A stretch of 64,000 bases of DNA from a bacterium (GCA_020444475.1 JAHLKV010000004.1:148304-212303); one strand, 5' to 3'. Positions 8,975 to 18,258 are shown, numbered from the stretch's first letter. Numbers and translations are program-made. Notes: generated from the sequence alone by a model not told the origin.

Positions 8975-9751
8975 ATGAACGGTCTGGTCACCGCGGCGCT
9001 GTGTCTGGCGCTGGCATGTTTTCCTCTCTCATTTTCGCTCGCCGATGAGTCCAGCGCGCAGAATGAAGAGACGCTGATTTCACTTTCATCCGGTTCGAAC
9101 ACCGGCGTGTCTCAGGTCAGGTTTGCTCCCGACACGGAGAAACTCAAAATCGATTTTGTCTATCACGACACCGAAGGCCGACAGTATCCCGCCTGGCTCG
9201 GGATCGACGCCGACGGATTCGAATTCGCGATGTGCGACGATGCCGGACGCGACCGAATCGAGTTCGCTGCGAGCTCGACACCCGAAGAACGGGTCGAGGT
9301 CAGGGTGGAGATCGGTAACGATCGCTTGACGGTGGTCGGTCCGCCGGATGAGAACGGTGGACTGAAGGTTGCATCCGAATGGAATCGTCGCCGGATTGAA
9401 GTCGCATTCGCCAGCAGGGCCGAAGCGGACTCGGCCGTCGCTATCCTTCGGGCAGCCCCGGATCATGCGACACGGGCACGTCTGTCCGGGAGAGAGCGGG
9501 AACTCTATGCCAAAGCCGACCGGGTTCGCACCCTCGGCGACCAATGGACGGAGCGCGTGATGAGTTTCGGACTGCTCAATGAACGATCGTTTAAGTCATC
9601 GGAGAGGTCCTGGACGGTGTGGCGGCGGTTGTGCGCGATGGTCAGTTCCGCCGAGGTCGATGACATGGGGGCACAGAGGAACATGTCGGAGATCGTGGAC
9701 GCCATCAAGACGGCAGTGAAGTCGATCGGATGCGAAGAGCAGGGCAGTTAG
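8975..9751 (+). CDS. Secreted protein of unknown function
   Basis: 258 residues. ATG 8975 follows a strong GGGGAGG site and begins a signal peptide, MNGLVTAALCLALACFPLSF, ending near SLADESSAQ. The mature part is hydrophilic and acidic with alternating beta-type segments (KLKIDFVYHD, RVEVRVEIGND) and helical stretches near the C-terminus. I recognise no family. A single Cys in the mature part near MCDDAGRD and one at the end (IGCEEQGS) give no clue. It lies 38 bases ahead of a small membrane protein with which it may be transcribed. Confidence 0.6.
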   Translation: MNGLVTAALCLALACFPLSFSLADESSAQNEETLISLSSGSNTGVSQVRFAPDTEKLKIDFVYHDTEGRQYPAWLGIDADGFEFAMCDDAGRDRIEFAASSTPEERVEVRVEIGNDRLTVVGPPDENGGLKVASEWNRRRIEVAFASRAEADSAVAILRAAPDHATRARLSGRERELYAKADRVRTLGDQWTERVMSFGLLNERSFKSSERSWTVWRRLCAMVSSAEVDDMGAQRNMSEIVDAIKTAVKSIGCEEQGS

Positions 9752-9789
9752 GCCATACCAAACCCTCACACCTAAGGAGGCATCGACAG

Positions 9790-10020
9790 ATGAAAGCTCG
9801 TGAAATTGGCAGTGGGTTCGCGGTAGGTCTCGGTATAGGAATCGCAATGGGAGCGACTGTGTTCTCCGACTACGACAACGCCTTCACGCCCCAATGGGCA
9901 ATTCTGCTCATCACCTTCGGCCTGGGCATGGTTGCTGCTTTGGTCGGTATGTGGGTGCAGGAGTCGTTGAAGAAACGTCGTGAGGCCGAGCAGGGGCGGG
10001 CTTCGCAGCTTGAGCCGTAA
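9790..10020 (+). CDS. Small two-helix membrane protein
   Basis: 76 residues from ATG 9790, which has a near-perfect AAGGAGG site ending 9 bases upstream; the longer frame from 9730 overlaps the previous gene and is not favoured. Two hydrophobic helices (GSGFAVGLGIGIAMGATVF and WAILLITFGLGMVAALVGMW) are followed by a basic then acidic tail. The glycine-rich first helix recalls small glycine-zipper type proteins. No known family. Confidence 0.6.
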   Translation: MKAREIGSGFAVGLGIGIAMGATVFSDYDNAFTPQWAILLITFGLGMVAALVGMWVQESLKKRREAEQGRASQLEP

Positions 10021-10160
10021 TCGCACGTACGAGCATATGAACGAACAATACAGAACGCGATCACACAGGGATCAGGTGACCGACGTTCACTGTGTGCCGG
10101 CAGGTTGTGACTCCCCTCCCCACCACGACCTGCCGGTTCTGTTTGTGTGGGAGTTTGGCT

Positions 10161-10430
10161 GCGCGACGCAGCGAGGGGTTTGCTGCGCGAATTCGCGCAG
10201 TTGGAGGATGTGATGTCAGTCTCAATCTCTCGTCGCACACTCTTCAAATCTATACCCAACATTCTCTTGTACGAATTCTGTGCGAATCCACGTGCGATTG
10301 GCACGAAGGTTGTATTACCACGGCAGCGGACGGTGGGACTTGATTCCTCTCCTTCCGTTCGAGCGCTATTAATGCCTGTCCCGCCGGGCCGGTGATACCT
10401 GCCACCGCCAGCGGCCCGGTGGAAGAAAAC
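10161..10430. repeat. Bipartite intergenic element, copy A
   Basis: Left module: GCGCGACGCAGC, GAGGGGTTTG, then the palindrome CTGCGCGAATTCGCGCAG ending at 10200. Right module from 10328: GGACGGTGGGA, TCCTTCCGTTCGAGCGCT, TGCCTGTCCCGCCGGGCCGG, and CCCGGTGGAAGAAAAC to 10430. Copy B at 18.6 kb has the same two modules with almost the same spacer length (about 127 bases) though the spacer itself differs. The right module contains GC-rich hairpin arms (CCGGTG/CACCG). Copy A ends 116 bases before the metallopeptidase start. Confidence 0.7.
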
Positions 10431-10546
10431 AAAGATGTGTTGGTATTAGAGACACGAGTCACTACACTCTCTTTAGAGTGGGAACATTCAACTGCCGTTC
10501 GGGCTGTCGGAAGGGCGCGGCCGACGACCGGCGGGGGAGACTTACA

Positions 10547-13500
10547 ATGAGACAGATGCAGACAATTGTGATCGCCGCACTCATGTTGGTGCTGGTCATC
10601 ACATGCGGTGCGCAGGTGGTGTTCGGCAAGCCGATGCAGCCGCGCTTCTTCCACTACACCTACGAGTTCATCCCGGCTCTGCAGCCAGGACCGGTCACGC
10701 TTCGCCTGACCCTCTACGACACCACCGGCTGTACGGACATCACAGCCGAGTTCTTCCAGGACGACAACATGGGCTACAGCGGACCGAAGACGTTTGCAGT
10801 GACCAAGGCCGAGCAGGAACCGTCGGTGACGATCGACCTGCCGGTGGTACTTCCGCAGGACGACACCTGTGGATTCTGGATGAAGTTCGAAAGCTCGTGC
10901 CGCACCCCGCAGTGGGCGGGGAGGTTCTGGGTTACCGGCCCCGACTCGGTGGAGGAGTGGACGCACGACGTCCGCGTCTACGCGGTCAACACCCGGGAAC
11001 CAGAGATCATAATCGATTCGTCAGTGCAAAAGTGGGAAGACTCGCTGATGGCGAATCCTTCAAAACCGGGGCGCTTGGTCTACTACGACGAATTTGGGAA
11101 CGAGACAGACCAGGAAGGCGCCATCAAGGCGCTTCGAGACAAGGCCAACGTGATGGGCTACTATCCTGTTCCAGACGGATGGGTGTGGGTGCCAGACGAT
11201 ACAGGAGGCGTATACGCAGTCAGCCCTGAGGAGTATCAGCAGATGAAGGAGCGGGCTCAAATCGAGCGGTATAGCTCCGACATCGACCCCTTGGATTCGA
11301 CCCAAGCTCCCTTACTGGACGCAGACGGACAGACGATCCAAATTCACGGTGAATTCTGGACCCGTCAGAGGGGAGAGCGAGCATTCCACAAGGTGGAGCT
11401 GATTCCCGACATCCACGACGGCGCCAGAAAAACCTATGACTCCCTTCTGGCGTTGGCAGGTTCCAAGAAGTTGGATGTCATCCTTGACCTGCGCGATCCA
11501 GCGGACTACCAGACTGCCAGTTCCACGTTGGATCATCTTGAGCCAACCGACTCGGCGGGATACTACCGCACCACGGCTACCTTGAGAACCCTCAAGCAGC
11601 TGCGTCTGAAGGGAATTCGCGATGCGGAATATCCGTACTTCCCTCGAGATCCCAAGGACAACAATCGTCGCAAGCCACCGAAGAAGATCAAGAAATCAGA
11701 AGAGGGATCTACCAGCAACATTCTCGCGGATGACGTATTGTTCTCTGCGGATTTCGAGATAGACTCTTTTGAAGATGTCTGGAGTTCCGGTGATGATGAT
11801 CCGGGCAACGGTATTGACACTTGGTACGACGATTCCTACAATCAGCACCAAGGCAACTGGTCTGCCTGGTGCGCGGGGAACGGCTACAGTGACGACCCGT
11901 TCACATACGACGACAATATGTATGCTTGGATGATCAACTTGTCTCCCATTGACGTGTTTGGAGCGGAGAACCTCCGTATCAACTACTGGAGATGGGTTGA
12001 GTCAGAATATGGCGCTGACTTCTTCAGGGCATACTACTCATTTGATGGCGTCAACTGGGACTTGCTGGAGTCAGTCAGTACTAGTTCTGGTAGTTGGCAA
12101 CTGACATCCAGGTATCTGCCGGAAGGATACTTCAGTCTATACATCAGTTTCGTCTTCGACACCGATGGTTCTATTCAGTTTGAAGGAGCGTACGTAGACG
12201 ATGTGCAAGTAATAGGTGATCGTCCCTCGGATCTGCCGAACCTGACCTATGATACGCCACCTGGGTGGGACGGCCCGCTCACGGTCTCACACTCGTACTT
12301 TAGCACCAGTACAGACGCCGTGCTGTACGCACAGCAGCCCGTCTACATCAATTGGGGAGTGGGCAACAACGGCGCCGCAGAGAGTGGACAATCAAGGACC
12401 GCCGTCTACATCGATAACCAGGCCGTCAGCCCCTTGTACTCTCAATACTCAATCGCGCCTGGCGGCTATGACGACTACATGCGGAATGTGCCTCATATTT
12501 TCACGTCGGGTTATCACACAATCCGAATAGTGATCGACTCGCTTCAGGAAGTGGAGGAAGAAGACGAGACCGACAATGTGTGGGAAGAGACATTTTGGAT
12601 TGCGCCGGCGCAGCCTAACCTGGCGTTTACGGCTCCTACCTTCTGGTCGGATGCGCTGATCGTTACCACTGATCCGAGCGGCACGATAAATGAGCCTGTC
12701 TGTGTTGCGGGTGAGCCCGCCTATATCAGGTGGGGAGTTATAAACGACGGCTCTGCCTACGCATGGCCCACGACGGCCAGAGTTTTCGTTGATGGCGTAC
12801 TCAAGGGATCTCACAGCATCCCCGGCATTTCAGCGGGTCAAGTGTACGATGGCGCAAGCTTTGCGGTGACATTGGGTGAGGGGACTCACAATGTGGTAGT
12901 TCGGCTTGACGACGACCACATTCTCAGCGAAGTAAATGAAGACGACAACTCCGCTTCAGCGGCGGCGGAGTGGCAACTGGGTTACGTTGTTGCCTCTGGA
13001 TGGGTTGGCTATCGCCGCAGTTACTTCGGCGGGAGCGAAACCCTGCCCGCCGCACAAATCAGGGTCGAGCTATGGGACGAAAACCCGGGCTCTCCTTTGT
13101 ACGACGAGTTTCTGCTGGCAACTCAAACAGACGCTTCAGGGTACTTCACGACGGAATCGGTGGGAAATCTCGAGTCGGACGGATCCCGGAGAGATCTCTA
13201 CGTCCGAGCCTACGCCCAGAAGAATACTGTAAAAGTGTACAGCGAGAGCATCGAGCCCTGGCCACTGGGTCCGTTCAACCTCAAGTCGACGACGAAGACG
13301 AACACTCTGAGCGGTGAGCAGACCTGGCAGTATCCGGATGACCCGAGTCTGCTGGCTTCCGAGGACGCAAGCGCCCATTTCTACATCGCGGATCAGATTG
13401 CGCGGAGTCGGAACACCTGGGATTCCTATCGGCCCGGCAGTCCACTGCCGTCAACGACCAATTTGGTCGTCTCCTCCACACAGCCCACCGGCTACATCCC

Positions 13501-14419
13501 GAACGACGATTATATCAGGGTCGCCTCATGGCAAGATATCAACGCCGGCACGCCTGACACGTTTGATCCGGATGTCATTCACCATGAGTTTGCTCATTGG
13601 GTCCACAATCACCTTGGGTTCTTCGATGGCTCCGCGACCAGCGGCTACCATGGTATGTACCAGAAGATTCATCCCGAGGTCGCTGCCCGTGAAGGATTTT
13701 GCCACTTCTGGGCCAGCGCGATCAGCGGAAGCGCGGACTACTACGATCGGCACTCCAACTTCACACAAGGTCTCTGGGCAAACTGGGAGACCGGTCAGTT
13801 GGGTACCGTCTACAACACCTCGCACAACACGGACTATTGCATCAACGCCATGGGCGACTCCAACGAGGCTGCGATTGCTTGCATCTTCTGGGATATGACG
13901 GATGCCGCGGACGATGACCATAGCTCACTCGTAAACTGGGGAAGTCCGGACGTTCACGACAATCCCGACGGGATCGGCGATGCCATGATGGTGGGTGTCG
14001 ACTCAGTGCTTGCGGCCTGTATGGACAAATTGGTTGGTTCGTCGACGCCGAAAACACTTCAGGAGTTCTGGGAGGCGTGGTTCCACGATCCCAGCTATGG
14101 CCACGAGCGCCACATGTACGACCTCTGGTATGAGCACGGCGTGCCGGTGCAAGACGACTACTGTTGTATCGGCCTGACCGGTAATGCCAACGGTGATCCT
14201 GAAGATGAGACCGATCTTGCGGACTTGATCTATCTGGTCAGCTTCAACTTCCTGGGCGGTCCGCCGCCACCGTGCATGGCCGAAGGAAACGTCAACGGCG
14301 ACGCCCAGGGAGATGTCGAACTGAGCGATCTGATTGCCCTGGTGAACTACCTGTTTCTTGGCGGTCCACCGCCCGCACCCTGCCCCAGTCCTGAACTCAA
14401 CAGTGTGGCAGTGAATTGA
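10547..14419 (+). CDS. Secreted zinc metallopeptidase with CARDB and dockerin-like domains
   Basis: 1290 residues from ATG 10547 (GGGGGAGA ahead). Signal peptide MRQMQTIVIAALMLVLVITC. Domains: unknown N-terminal region; a beta-sandwich near residues 400-560; two CARDB-like repeats near 565-690 and 690-810 (QPVYINWGVGNNG, EPAYIRWGVINDG); a transthyretin-like part near 820-930; a gluzincin peptidase with HEFAH at about 1010 and the likely third zinc ligand in REGFCHFWAS about 40 residues later; and two C-terminal dockerin-like repeats (DLADLIYLV, DLIALVNYLFLGGPPPAPC) of the calcium-binding kind. It should act outside the cell on protein, or be attached to a surface complex through the dockerin. 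Substrate unknown. Confidence 0.78.
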   Translation: MRQMQTIVIAALMLVLVITCGAQVVFGKPMQPRFFHYTYEFIPALQPGPVTLRLTLYDTTGCTDITAEFFQDDNMGYSGPKTFAVTKAEQEPSVTIDLPVVLPQDDTCGFWMKFESSCRTPQWAGRFWVTGPDSVEEWTHDVRVYAVNTREPEIIIDSSVQKWEDSLMANPSKPGRLVYYDEFGNETDQEGAIKALRDKANVMGYYPVPDGWVWVPDDTGGVYAVSPEEYQQMKERAQIERYSSDIDPLDSTQAPLLDADGQTIQIHGEFWTRQRGERAFHKVELIPDIHDGARKTYDSLLALAGSKKLDVILDLRDPADYQTASSTLDHLEPTDSAGYYRTTATLRTLKQLRLKGIRDAEYPYFPRDPKDNNRRKPPKKIKKSEEGSTSNILADDVLFSADFEIDSFEDVWSSGDDDPGNGIDTWYDDSYNQHQGNWSAWCAGNGYSDDPFTYDDNMYAWMINLSPIDVFGAENLRINYWRWVESEYGADFFRAYYSFDGVNWDLLESVSTSSGSWQLTSRYLPEGYFSLYISFVFDTDGSIQFEGAYVDDVQVIGDRPSDLPNLTYDTPPGWDGPLTVSHSYFSTSTDAVLYAQQPVYINWGVGNNGAAESGQSRTAVYIDNQAVSPLYSQYSIAPGGYDDYMRNVPHIFTSGYHTIRIVIDSLQEVEEEDETDNVWEETFWIAPAQPNLAFTAPTFWSDALIVTTDPSGTINEPVCVAGEPAYIRWGVINDGSAYAWPTTARVFVDGVLKGSHSIPGISAGQVYDGASFAVTLGEGTHNVVVRLDDDHILSEVNEDDNSASAAAEWQLGYVVASGWVGYRRSYFGGSETLPAAQIRVELWDENPGSPLYDEFLLATQTDASGYFTTESVGNLESDGSRRDLYVRAYAQKNTVKVYSESIEPWPLGPFNLKSTTKTNTLSGEQTWQYPDDPSLLASEDASAHFYIADQIARSRNTWDSYRPGSPLPSTTNLVVSSTQPTGYIPNDDYIRVASWQDINAGTPDTFDPDVIHHEFAHWVHNHLGFFDGSATSGYHGMYQKIHPEVAAREGFCHFWASAISGSADYYDRHSNFTQGLWANWETGQLGTVYNTSHNTDYCINAMGDSNEAAIACIFWDMTDAADDDHSSLVNWGSPDVHDNPDGIGDAMMVGVDSVLAACMDKLVGSSTPKTLQEFWEAWFHDPSYGHERHMYDLWYEHGVPVQDDYCCIGLTGNANGDPEDETDLADLIYLVSFNFLGGPPPPCMAEGNVNGDAQGDVELSDLIALVNYLFLGGPPPAPCPSPELNSVAVN

Positions 14420-14543
14420 GGAGAGTACAACAGGCTACCCGCTTTCTTTGGGAGTGTCCGCCATGCTGGGTTCCCTGTGTACCCGCGTGTGGCATCGCAC
14501 TCGCGTGTGCTATAGCCGACATCTTCTAATCGGGAGGAAGTTC

Positions 14544-14792
14544 ATGTTCCAAACACTGGCTGTGATTTCTCTCAGCCTCATCGGCGGTGGAATCGCGATG
14601 ATCCTGGCGGCAAACTTCTTCAGGACTCCGGAGAATCCGCGTCCTTTTTATCATCCTGTGTTTCTCGGACATTTCGGATGGAAAAAAGAGTGGTGGACCA
14701 GACCTGGTTATGTGCTGCAACGGATCGGACCGATACTCACGACCGCCGGATTTCTCCTTGTCGCGATCTCGTACTTCATGCGCTGGAATTGA
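14544..14792 (+). CDS. Small membrane protein, two helices
   Basis: 82 residues; ATG 14544 has GGGAGGAAG just upstream. The helix LAVISLSLIGGGIAMILAAN opens it, a polar loop with several aromatic residues follows (FYHPVFLGHFGWKKEWW), then a second helix ILTTAGFLLVAISYFM. Unknown family. It stands downstream of the metallopeptidase with 124 bases between, so it may have its own promoter. Confidence 0.58.
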   Translation: MFQTLAVISLSLIGGGIAMILAANFFRTPENPRPFYHPVFLGHFGWKKEWWTRPGYVLQRIGPILTTAGFLLVAISYFMRWN

Positions 14793-14799
14793 GCAATGC

Positions 14800-14904
14800 G
14801 TAGGGCGGGTCCGTCTTCGAACCCGCCATCTGTCAAGCCGCGTAGGGCGGGTCCGCTTTCGGACCCGCCTTCGCCATTCGAAGAACCCCAGCAAGCTGTG
14901 GGCG
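14800..14904. repeat. REP-like hairpin cluster (three copies)
   Basis: Two near-identical hairpins with stem GGCGGGT/ACCCGCC (14804-14827 and 14846-14869) are each preceded directly by GTAG. A third, CCCAGCAAGCTGTGGG, ends in CGAC at about 14904, the complement of GTCG. The shared GTNG foot is discussed in the findings. From here to 15401 no gene is visible except the promoter and leader described next. Confidence 0.75.
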
Positions 14905-15056
14905 ACCCTGCCGTGTGACAACAACTGTCCCCCGCAAACACCGGGCCACACGAAAGTTTATTCGCAAATCGACCCTATTTCTAACAATCCCACTGTCAAG
15001 TCACGGCAGTGGACGTCATCTCGTGACGTTTCAGCAAGTTGCGCGCAATTTCTGCC

Positions 15057-15086
15057 TTGACAAAATCCAGCCACACCGCGTATTCT
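15057..15086 (+). promoter_or_regulatory. Sigma-70 type promoter before the small-peptide operon
   Basis: TTGACA and TATTCT separated by 18 bases. Transcription would start near 15093, leaving a leader of about 310 bases before the first peptide gene. A second, weaker candidate of the -24/-12 type (TGGCAGGTGGCATGT, 15343-15357) lies 45 bases before that gene; it matches at TGGCA but has GT in place of the -12 GC. Confidence 0.5.
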
Positions 15087-15105
15087 GCGTGTGAGTTAAG
15101 TGACA

Positions 15106-15141
15106 TTCAAACCCGGTCTCTGGGGGAGCCTGCGGTTTGAA
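15106..15141 (+). other. Hairpin in the long 5' leader
   Basis: TTCAAACC (15106-15113) pairs perfectly with GGTTTGAA (15134-15141), enclosing a GC-rich loop with further short pairing. It lies about 13 bases after the predicted start of transcription. It has no T run, so it is not a terminator, and fits no riboswitch I know. Confidence 0.45.
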
Positions 15142-15401
15142 CTCGGCGGGGAGTTGAGCATCATACCAGGGGCGGACATCGGACTCTCATACATCGCACG
15201 GCCACGGTCTCGGTCAGAAACGTCCGGCCGCGCGGAAAACAGCGCTTGAGGGAAGGGTCAGCACAACATTTCCAATCGAATCGGGCGGGCGCGGACGGTT
15301 CGCGCTGAGCCCTGTCCAAACACACACAACCAATGCTGGGGGTGGCAGGTGGCATGTGTACATAGAGCAGTTGGCACGATTCAACGGAAAGGACTGAATC
15401 A

Positions 15402-15722
15402 ATGAAAAAACTGTGTACAAGTCTCCTGCTGCTGGCGCTGCTGAGTTGTCTGCTGGCGCCGGGCGCGTTTGCCCTCGACCGCGACTGGCGCACAACCGCC
15501 AAGCCACAGGCGAGCGCCGATGAAACCGGCTGGGGTGTTGAAAGCGAAGAGTCGGGTTGGTCAGTTGACCGCCTCACTCCACCCAACAGTGAACCGGTCG
15601 GGGAGTTGCGACCGGCGGGCGAAGCCGATCCGTGGGTCGATATCGACTCCGTGCCGCAAGATTGGTCGCTGATCGACCAGGCGCGGCTGGCCCTGACGTC
15701 GATTATCGGCGTCCTTCGCTGA
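15402..15722 (+). CDS. Small secreted peptide, paralogue 1
   Basis: 106 residues with signal peptide MKKLCTSLLLLALLSCLLAP and likely cleavage after GAFA. The mature part of about 80 residues is acidic, with Trp-Gly pairs (ETGWGVESEESGW) and ends in a short amphipathic segment ARLALTSIIGVLR. GGAAAGG precedes the ATG. It is a diverged duplicate of the next gene: leader, start region and signal peptide match (MKK-x-C-x-x-LLL), and upstream both carry GTGGCAGGT. No known family. Its place just before a TPR-containing regulator suggests a signal or the regulated output, which is inference. Confidence 0.62.
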   Translation: MKKLCTSLLLLALLSCLLAPGAFALDRDWRTTAKPQASADETGWGVESEESGWSVDRLTPPNSEPVGELRPAGEADPWVDIDSVPQDWSLIDQARLALTSIIGVLR

Positions 15723-15812
15723 CACAGAATACCGGATGCACGGGCCGGGCGTGGCAGGTCGGCCCGCGCTGAACATACGTATCTGAACGAATAGACCGGA
15801 AGGGTCTGTATC

Positions 15813-16121
15813 ATGAAAAAGATGTGCATAGGTCTCCTGCTGGCGGCCATGCTGGTCTGTGTCTTTGCGCCCGGGGTCTCGGCGCGAAGCCGACCGTTGT
15901 GGATGGACCAACTTCAGGACCATGCCGACACGCCGCAGGGCGAAGAAGGGGGCTGGGGTTCATGGGACAAGGTCAGTGAACCGGATCACTCCATATTCGA
16001 TTCAATCAGCTACTGGGTATTTAGACTATTCCGCACACCTGTTGTAGCGACGCAGACCGAAGAAGATTCCAAAAACCTCACGACACAGTCGGGTAGCAAC
16101 CACGATGACAGCGCTAAGTGA
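15813..16121 (+). CDS. Small secreted peptide, paralogue 2
   Basis: 102 residues with signal peptide MKKMCIGLLLAAMLVCVFAP and likely cleavage after GVSA. The mature part again has the acidic Gly-Trp segment (GEEGGWGSWDKV) and a short hydrophobic piece (DSISYWVFRLF). GGAAGGG precedes the ATG. Its last 17 bases overlap the start of the TPR/sigma-54 activator gene, so translation of the two is probably coupled. Homologous with the preceding gene by sequence and layout; function unknown. Confidence 0.62.
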   Translation: MKKMCIGLLLAAMLVCVFAPGVSARSRPLWMDQLQDHADTPQGEEGGWGSWDKVSEPDHSIFDSISYWVFRLFRTPVVATQTEEDSKNLTTQSGSNHDDSAK

Positions 16122-18258
16122 GATTGATCAACTCATAGTCAACAAAGCATACCTTGAGGCGATGACGCTTCTTGAGGGCGTAGATGCGTCCAGCTTAGAC
16201 GGTGATGACCTTGGGTATTACTTGATTCTGCTCGGCGAATGTTCGCTGGAGCTCGGCAGAGTTCCGTTGCCGAATGTCGATGAGGCGATAGAGATCTTCC
16301 GATATGGAGCAAACACGGTACTGTTCGCGCGCGCTAAGCAGATCAAAGGCCGTGAGTTGTCGTCACTCGGCAAGTTCACGGAGGGTAAGGAACACCTGAT
16401 TGAAGCATATGCCGGCTTTCTGCGCTGCCGCGAGCATCGTCGGGCCGGTGCTGCCATCAACATGTTGGCTTTTGTCGAGACACATGTTGGGACCTACGAA
16501 ACGGCAAGTCAATCTTTGTCCAGATGTGCCACTTTGCTCGACGAGAGCAGCGACACCGGTACATCGCTCGTGCCACGCATGAACCTCGCTTACATCAGTA
16601 TAGTTGCGGGACGACTTCACGACTCTCTAGAGCAACACCAGCAAGTGCTTCAGAATGTCACGAGTCTAAGCGCCAGGAACAGCGCAGCGTTTTACGCCAA
16701 CTTTGCTTTGGCGGACGCGCTTCTAGGTAACTATGGTATGGCGACGAAGCGCTTGGATGAGACCTCTTCCAAGCTCCCCGAGTTCCCGCGCGAACACGCT
16801 GTTGCGCTTGAAGTCTATGGCAAGCTCGAAACCCTTCGCGGCAATCTCACCAAAGCCGAAAAGCATCTCTCCGAAGGTCTCAAGCTCTCTCTGAAAATCG
16901 CTCCCGAGTCAACCCTCGTCTCCCAAACCAAACGCCTGCTCGCCGATGTCTATGTCGCCAAGAATGACTATGACCGGGCGAAAACACTCGCCGAGGAAGC
17001 CCTCGCGGTCGCGACCAAAATCAACGAACGACTCGAAATCGCCGCCTGTCACCGCGTGTTCGGCCAGGTCGACTCCCACCGGGGTGAGTATGACTCCGCC
17101 CGCGAGTGGTTCCGCAAAGCAATCGATGTGCTGGCGATGATCGGCGCCCAGTATGAGTTGGCAGTGACGCGATTCGATGCGGCGGTGTCGCACGCCTTCT
17201 CGCAGAAAGAATCAGTGGCGTTGCTCTTTCTCGCCAAGGAGTATTTTGTGCGGGAGCAGGTGAAGCCGTATCTCGACAAGACCGACCGCGCCCTCCACGC
17301 CCTGACCGCGCAGCAGTCCAAACCGGAGCCGGCCCGGCCGGCCAAAAAAGCGCCCGTCGTTATCTCGCAGAGCCGGGCGATGAACGCCATTCTGGAGAAG
17401 ATCGAGTACGTCGCCCCGTCGAATATGAACATCCTCCTGCTCGGCGAGACCGGGACCGGGAAGGATCTGATCGCCAGTTGGATTCATCATGTCTCCGGGC
17501 GCAGCGGGGAGTTTGTCTCGGTCAATGCCGCGGCGCTGCCGGAACATCTGTTCGAGTCGGAGTTGTTTGGCTCCAGGCGCGGGGCATTCACCGGCGCCGA
17601 GAGCGACCGCACGGGGCTGCTGGAGCAGGCGGCCGGGGGGACCTTCTACCTCAACGAAATCGCCGAGACCACCCCCGCGGTGCAGGCGAAACTGCTCGAA
17701 GTGATCGAAAGCAAGCGGGTGCGACGGCTCGGTGAAAACGATCAACGGGCGGTTGATTTCCGCCTGATCGCCGCCACCAACCGCGACCTGGCGGCCCGCG
17801 TGCAGGCCAATGAGTTCCGCGCGGATTTGTATCATCGCCTGAACGAAATCCCGATCACGCTGCCGTCGCTTCGCGCCCGAATCGAAGATATCCCGTCGAT
17901 GTTGACCTATTTCCTGCAGTTGAGCGGCGCCGATGGTCAGTTGACACGTCGTCGCGCCGATATCGCCCGCCTCGCCAAGACACTGGCCTCGCGAATCTGG
18001 CCCGGCAATGTGCGCGAGCTGCAGAGCGAAGTGCGACGGTTGTGGATGGAGTCGCGCGGCGATGTCGACCGGATGCTCGAGCTGGTGCAGAGCGGTCGCA
18101 CGGACACGGAGCGTCGCGAGATGCTGGAGCTTCTCGACGCCTGCGGGGGGAACCGCCGCGAGATGGCCCGCCGGTTGAACGTCAGTGACTCGACCATTCG
18201 CTACCGACTGCACAAGCTGGGTATCGACATCCCCGAGCCGGTCACCGGCGAGTTCTAG
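16105..18258 (+). CDS. TPR-containing sigma-54-dependent transcription activator
   Basis: 717 residues. Residues 1-410 are helical TPR-like repeats (for example LETLRGNLTKAEKHLSEGLK and ACHRVFGQVDSHRGEYDSAR) in place of a receiver domain. The AAA+ part has Walker A GETGTGKD (about 447-454), the sigma-54 contact loop GAFTGA (493-498), GGTFYLNEI (511-519) and a sensor region with IAATNRDL. A Fis-type helix-turn-helix ends it (GGNRREMARRLNVSDSTIRY). The Walker B acidic pair is changed: most members have LDEI, this one LNEI. It should drive sigma-54 promoters in response to a ligand or protein bound by the TPRs. It is coupled to the secreted-peptide genes by a 17-base overlap. TPR-fused activators are known, but this gene setting is not familiar to me. 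Confidence 0.86.
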   Translation: MTALSEIDQLIVNKAYLEAMTLLEGVDASSLDGDDLGYYLILLGECSLELGRVPLPNVDEAIEIFRYGANTVLFARAKQIKGRELSSLGKFTEGKEHLIEAYAGFLRCREHRRAGAAINMLAFVETHVGTYETASQSLSRCATLLDESSDTGTSLVPRMNLAYISIVAGRLHDSLEQHQQVLQNVTSLSARNSAAFYANFALADALLGNYGMATKRLDETSSKLPEFPREHAVALEVYGKLETLRGNLTKAEKHLSEGLKLSLKIAPESTLVSQTKRLLADVYVAKNDYDRAKTLAEEALAVATKINERLEIAACHRVFGQVDSHRGEYDSAREWFRKAIDVLAMIGAQYELAVTRFDAAVSHAFSQKESVALLFLAKEYFVREQVKPYLDKTDRALHALTAQQSKPEPARPAKKAPVVISQSRAMNAILEKIEYVAPSNMNILLLGETGTGKDLIASWIHHVSGRSGEFVSVNAAALPEHLFESELFGSRRGAFTGAESDRTGLLEQAAGGTFYLNEIAETTPAVQAKLLEVIESKRVRRLGENDQRAVDFRLIAATNRDLAARVQANEFRADLYHRLNEIPITLPSLRARIEDIPSMLTYFLQLSGADGQLTRRRADIARLAKTLASRIWPGNVRELQSEVRRLWMESRGDVDRMLELVQSGRTDTERREMLELLDACGGNRREMARRLNVSDSTIRYRLHKLGIDIPEPVTGEF

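Noticed and set aside
15106..15141. Riboswitch in the long leader of the peptide operon
   Set aside because: The hairpin does not carry the conserved core of any riboswitch class I know and has no expression platform such as a terminator.
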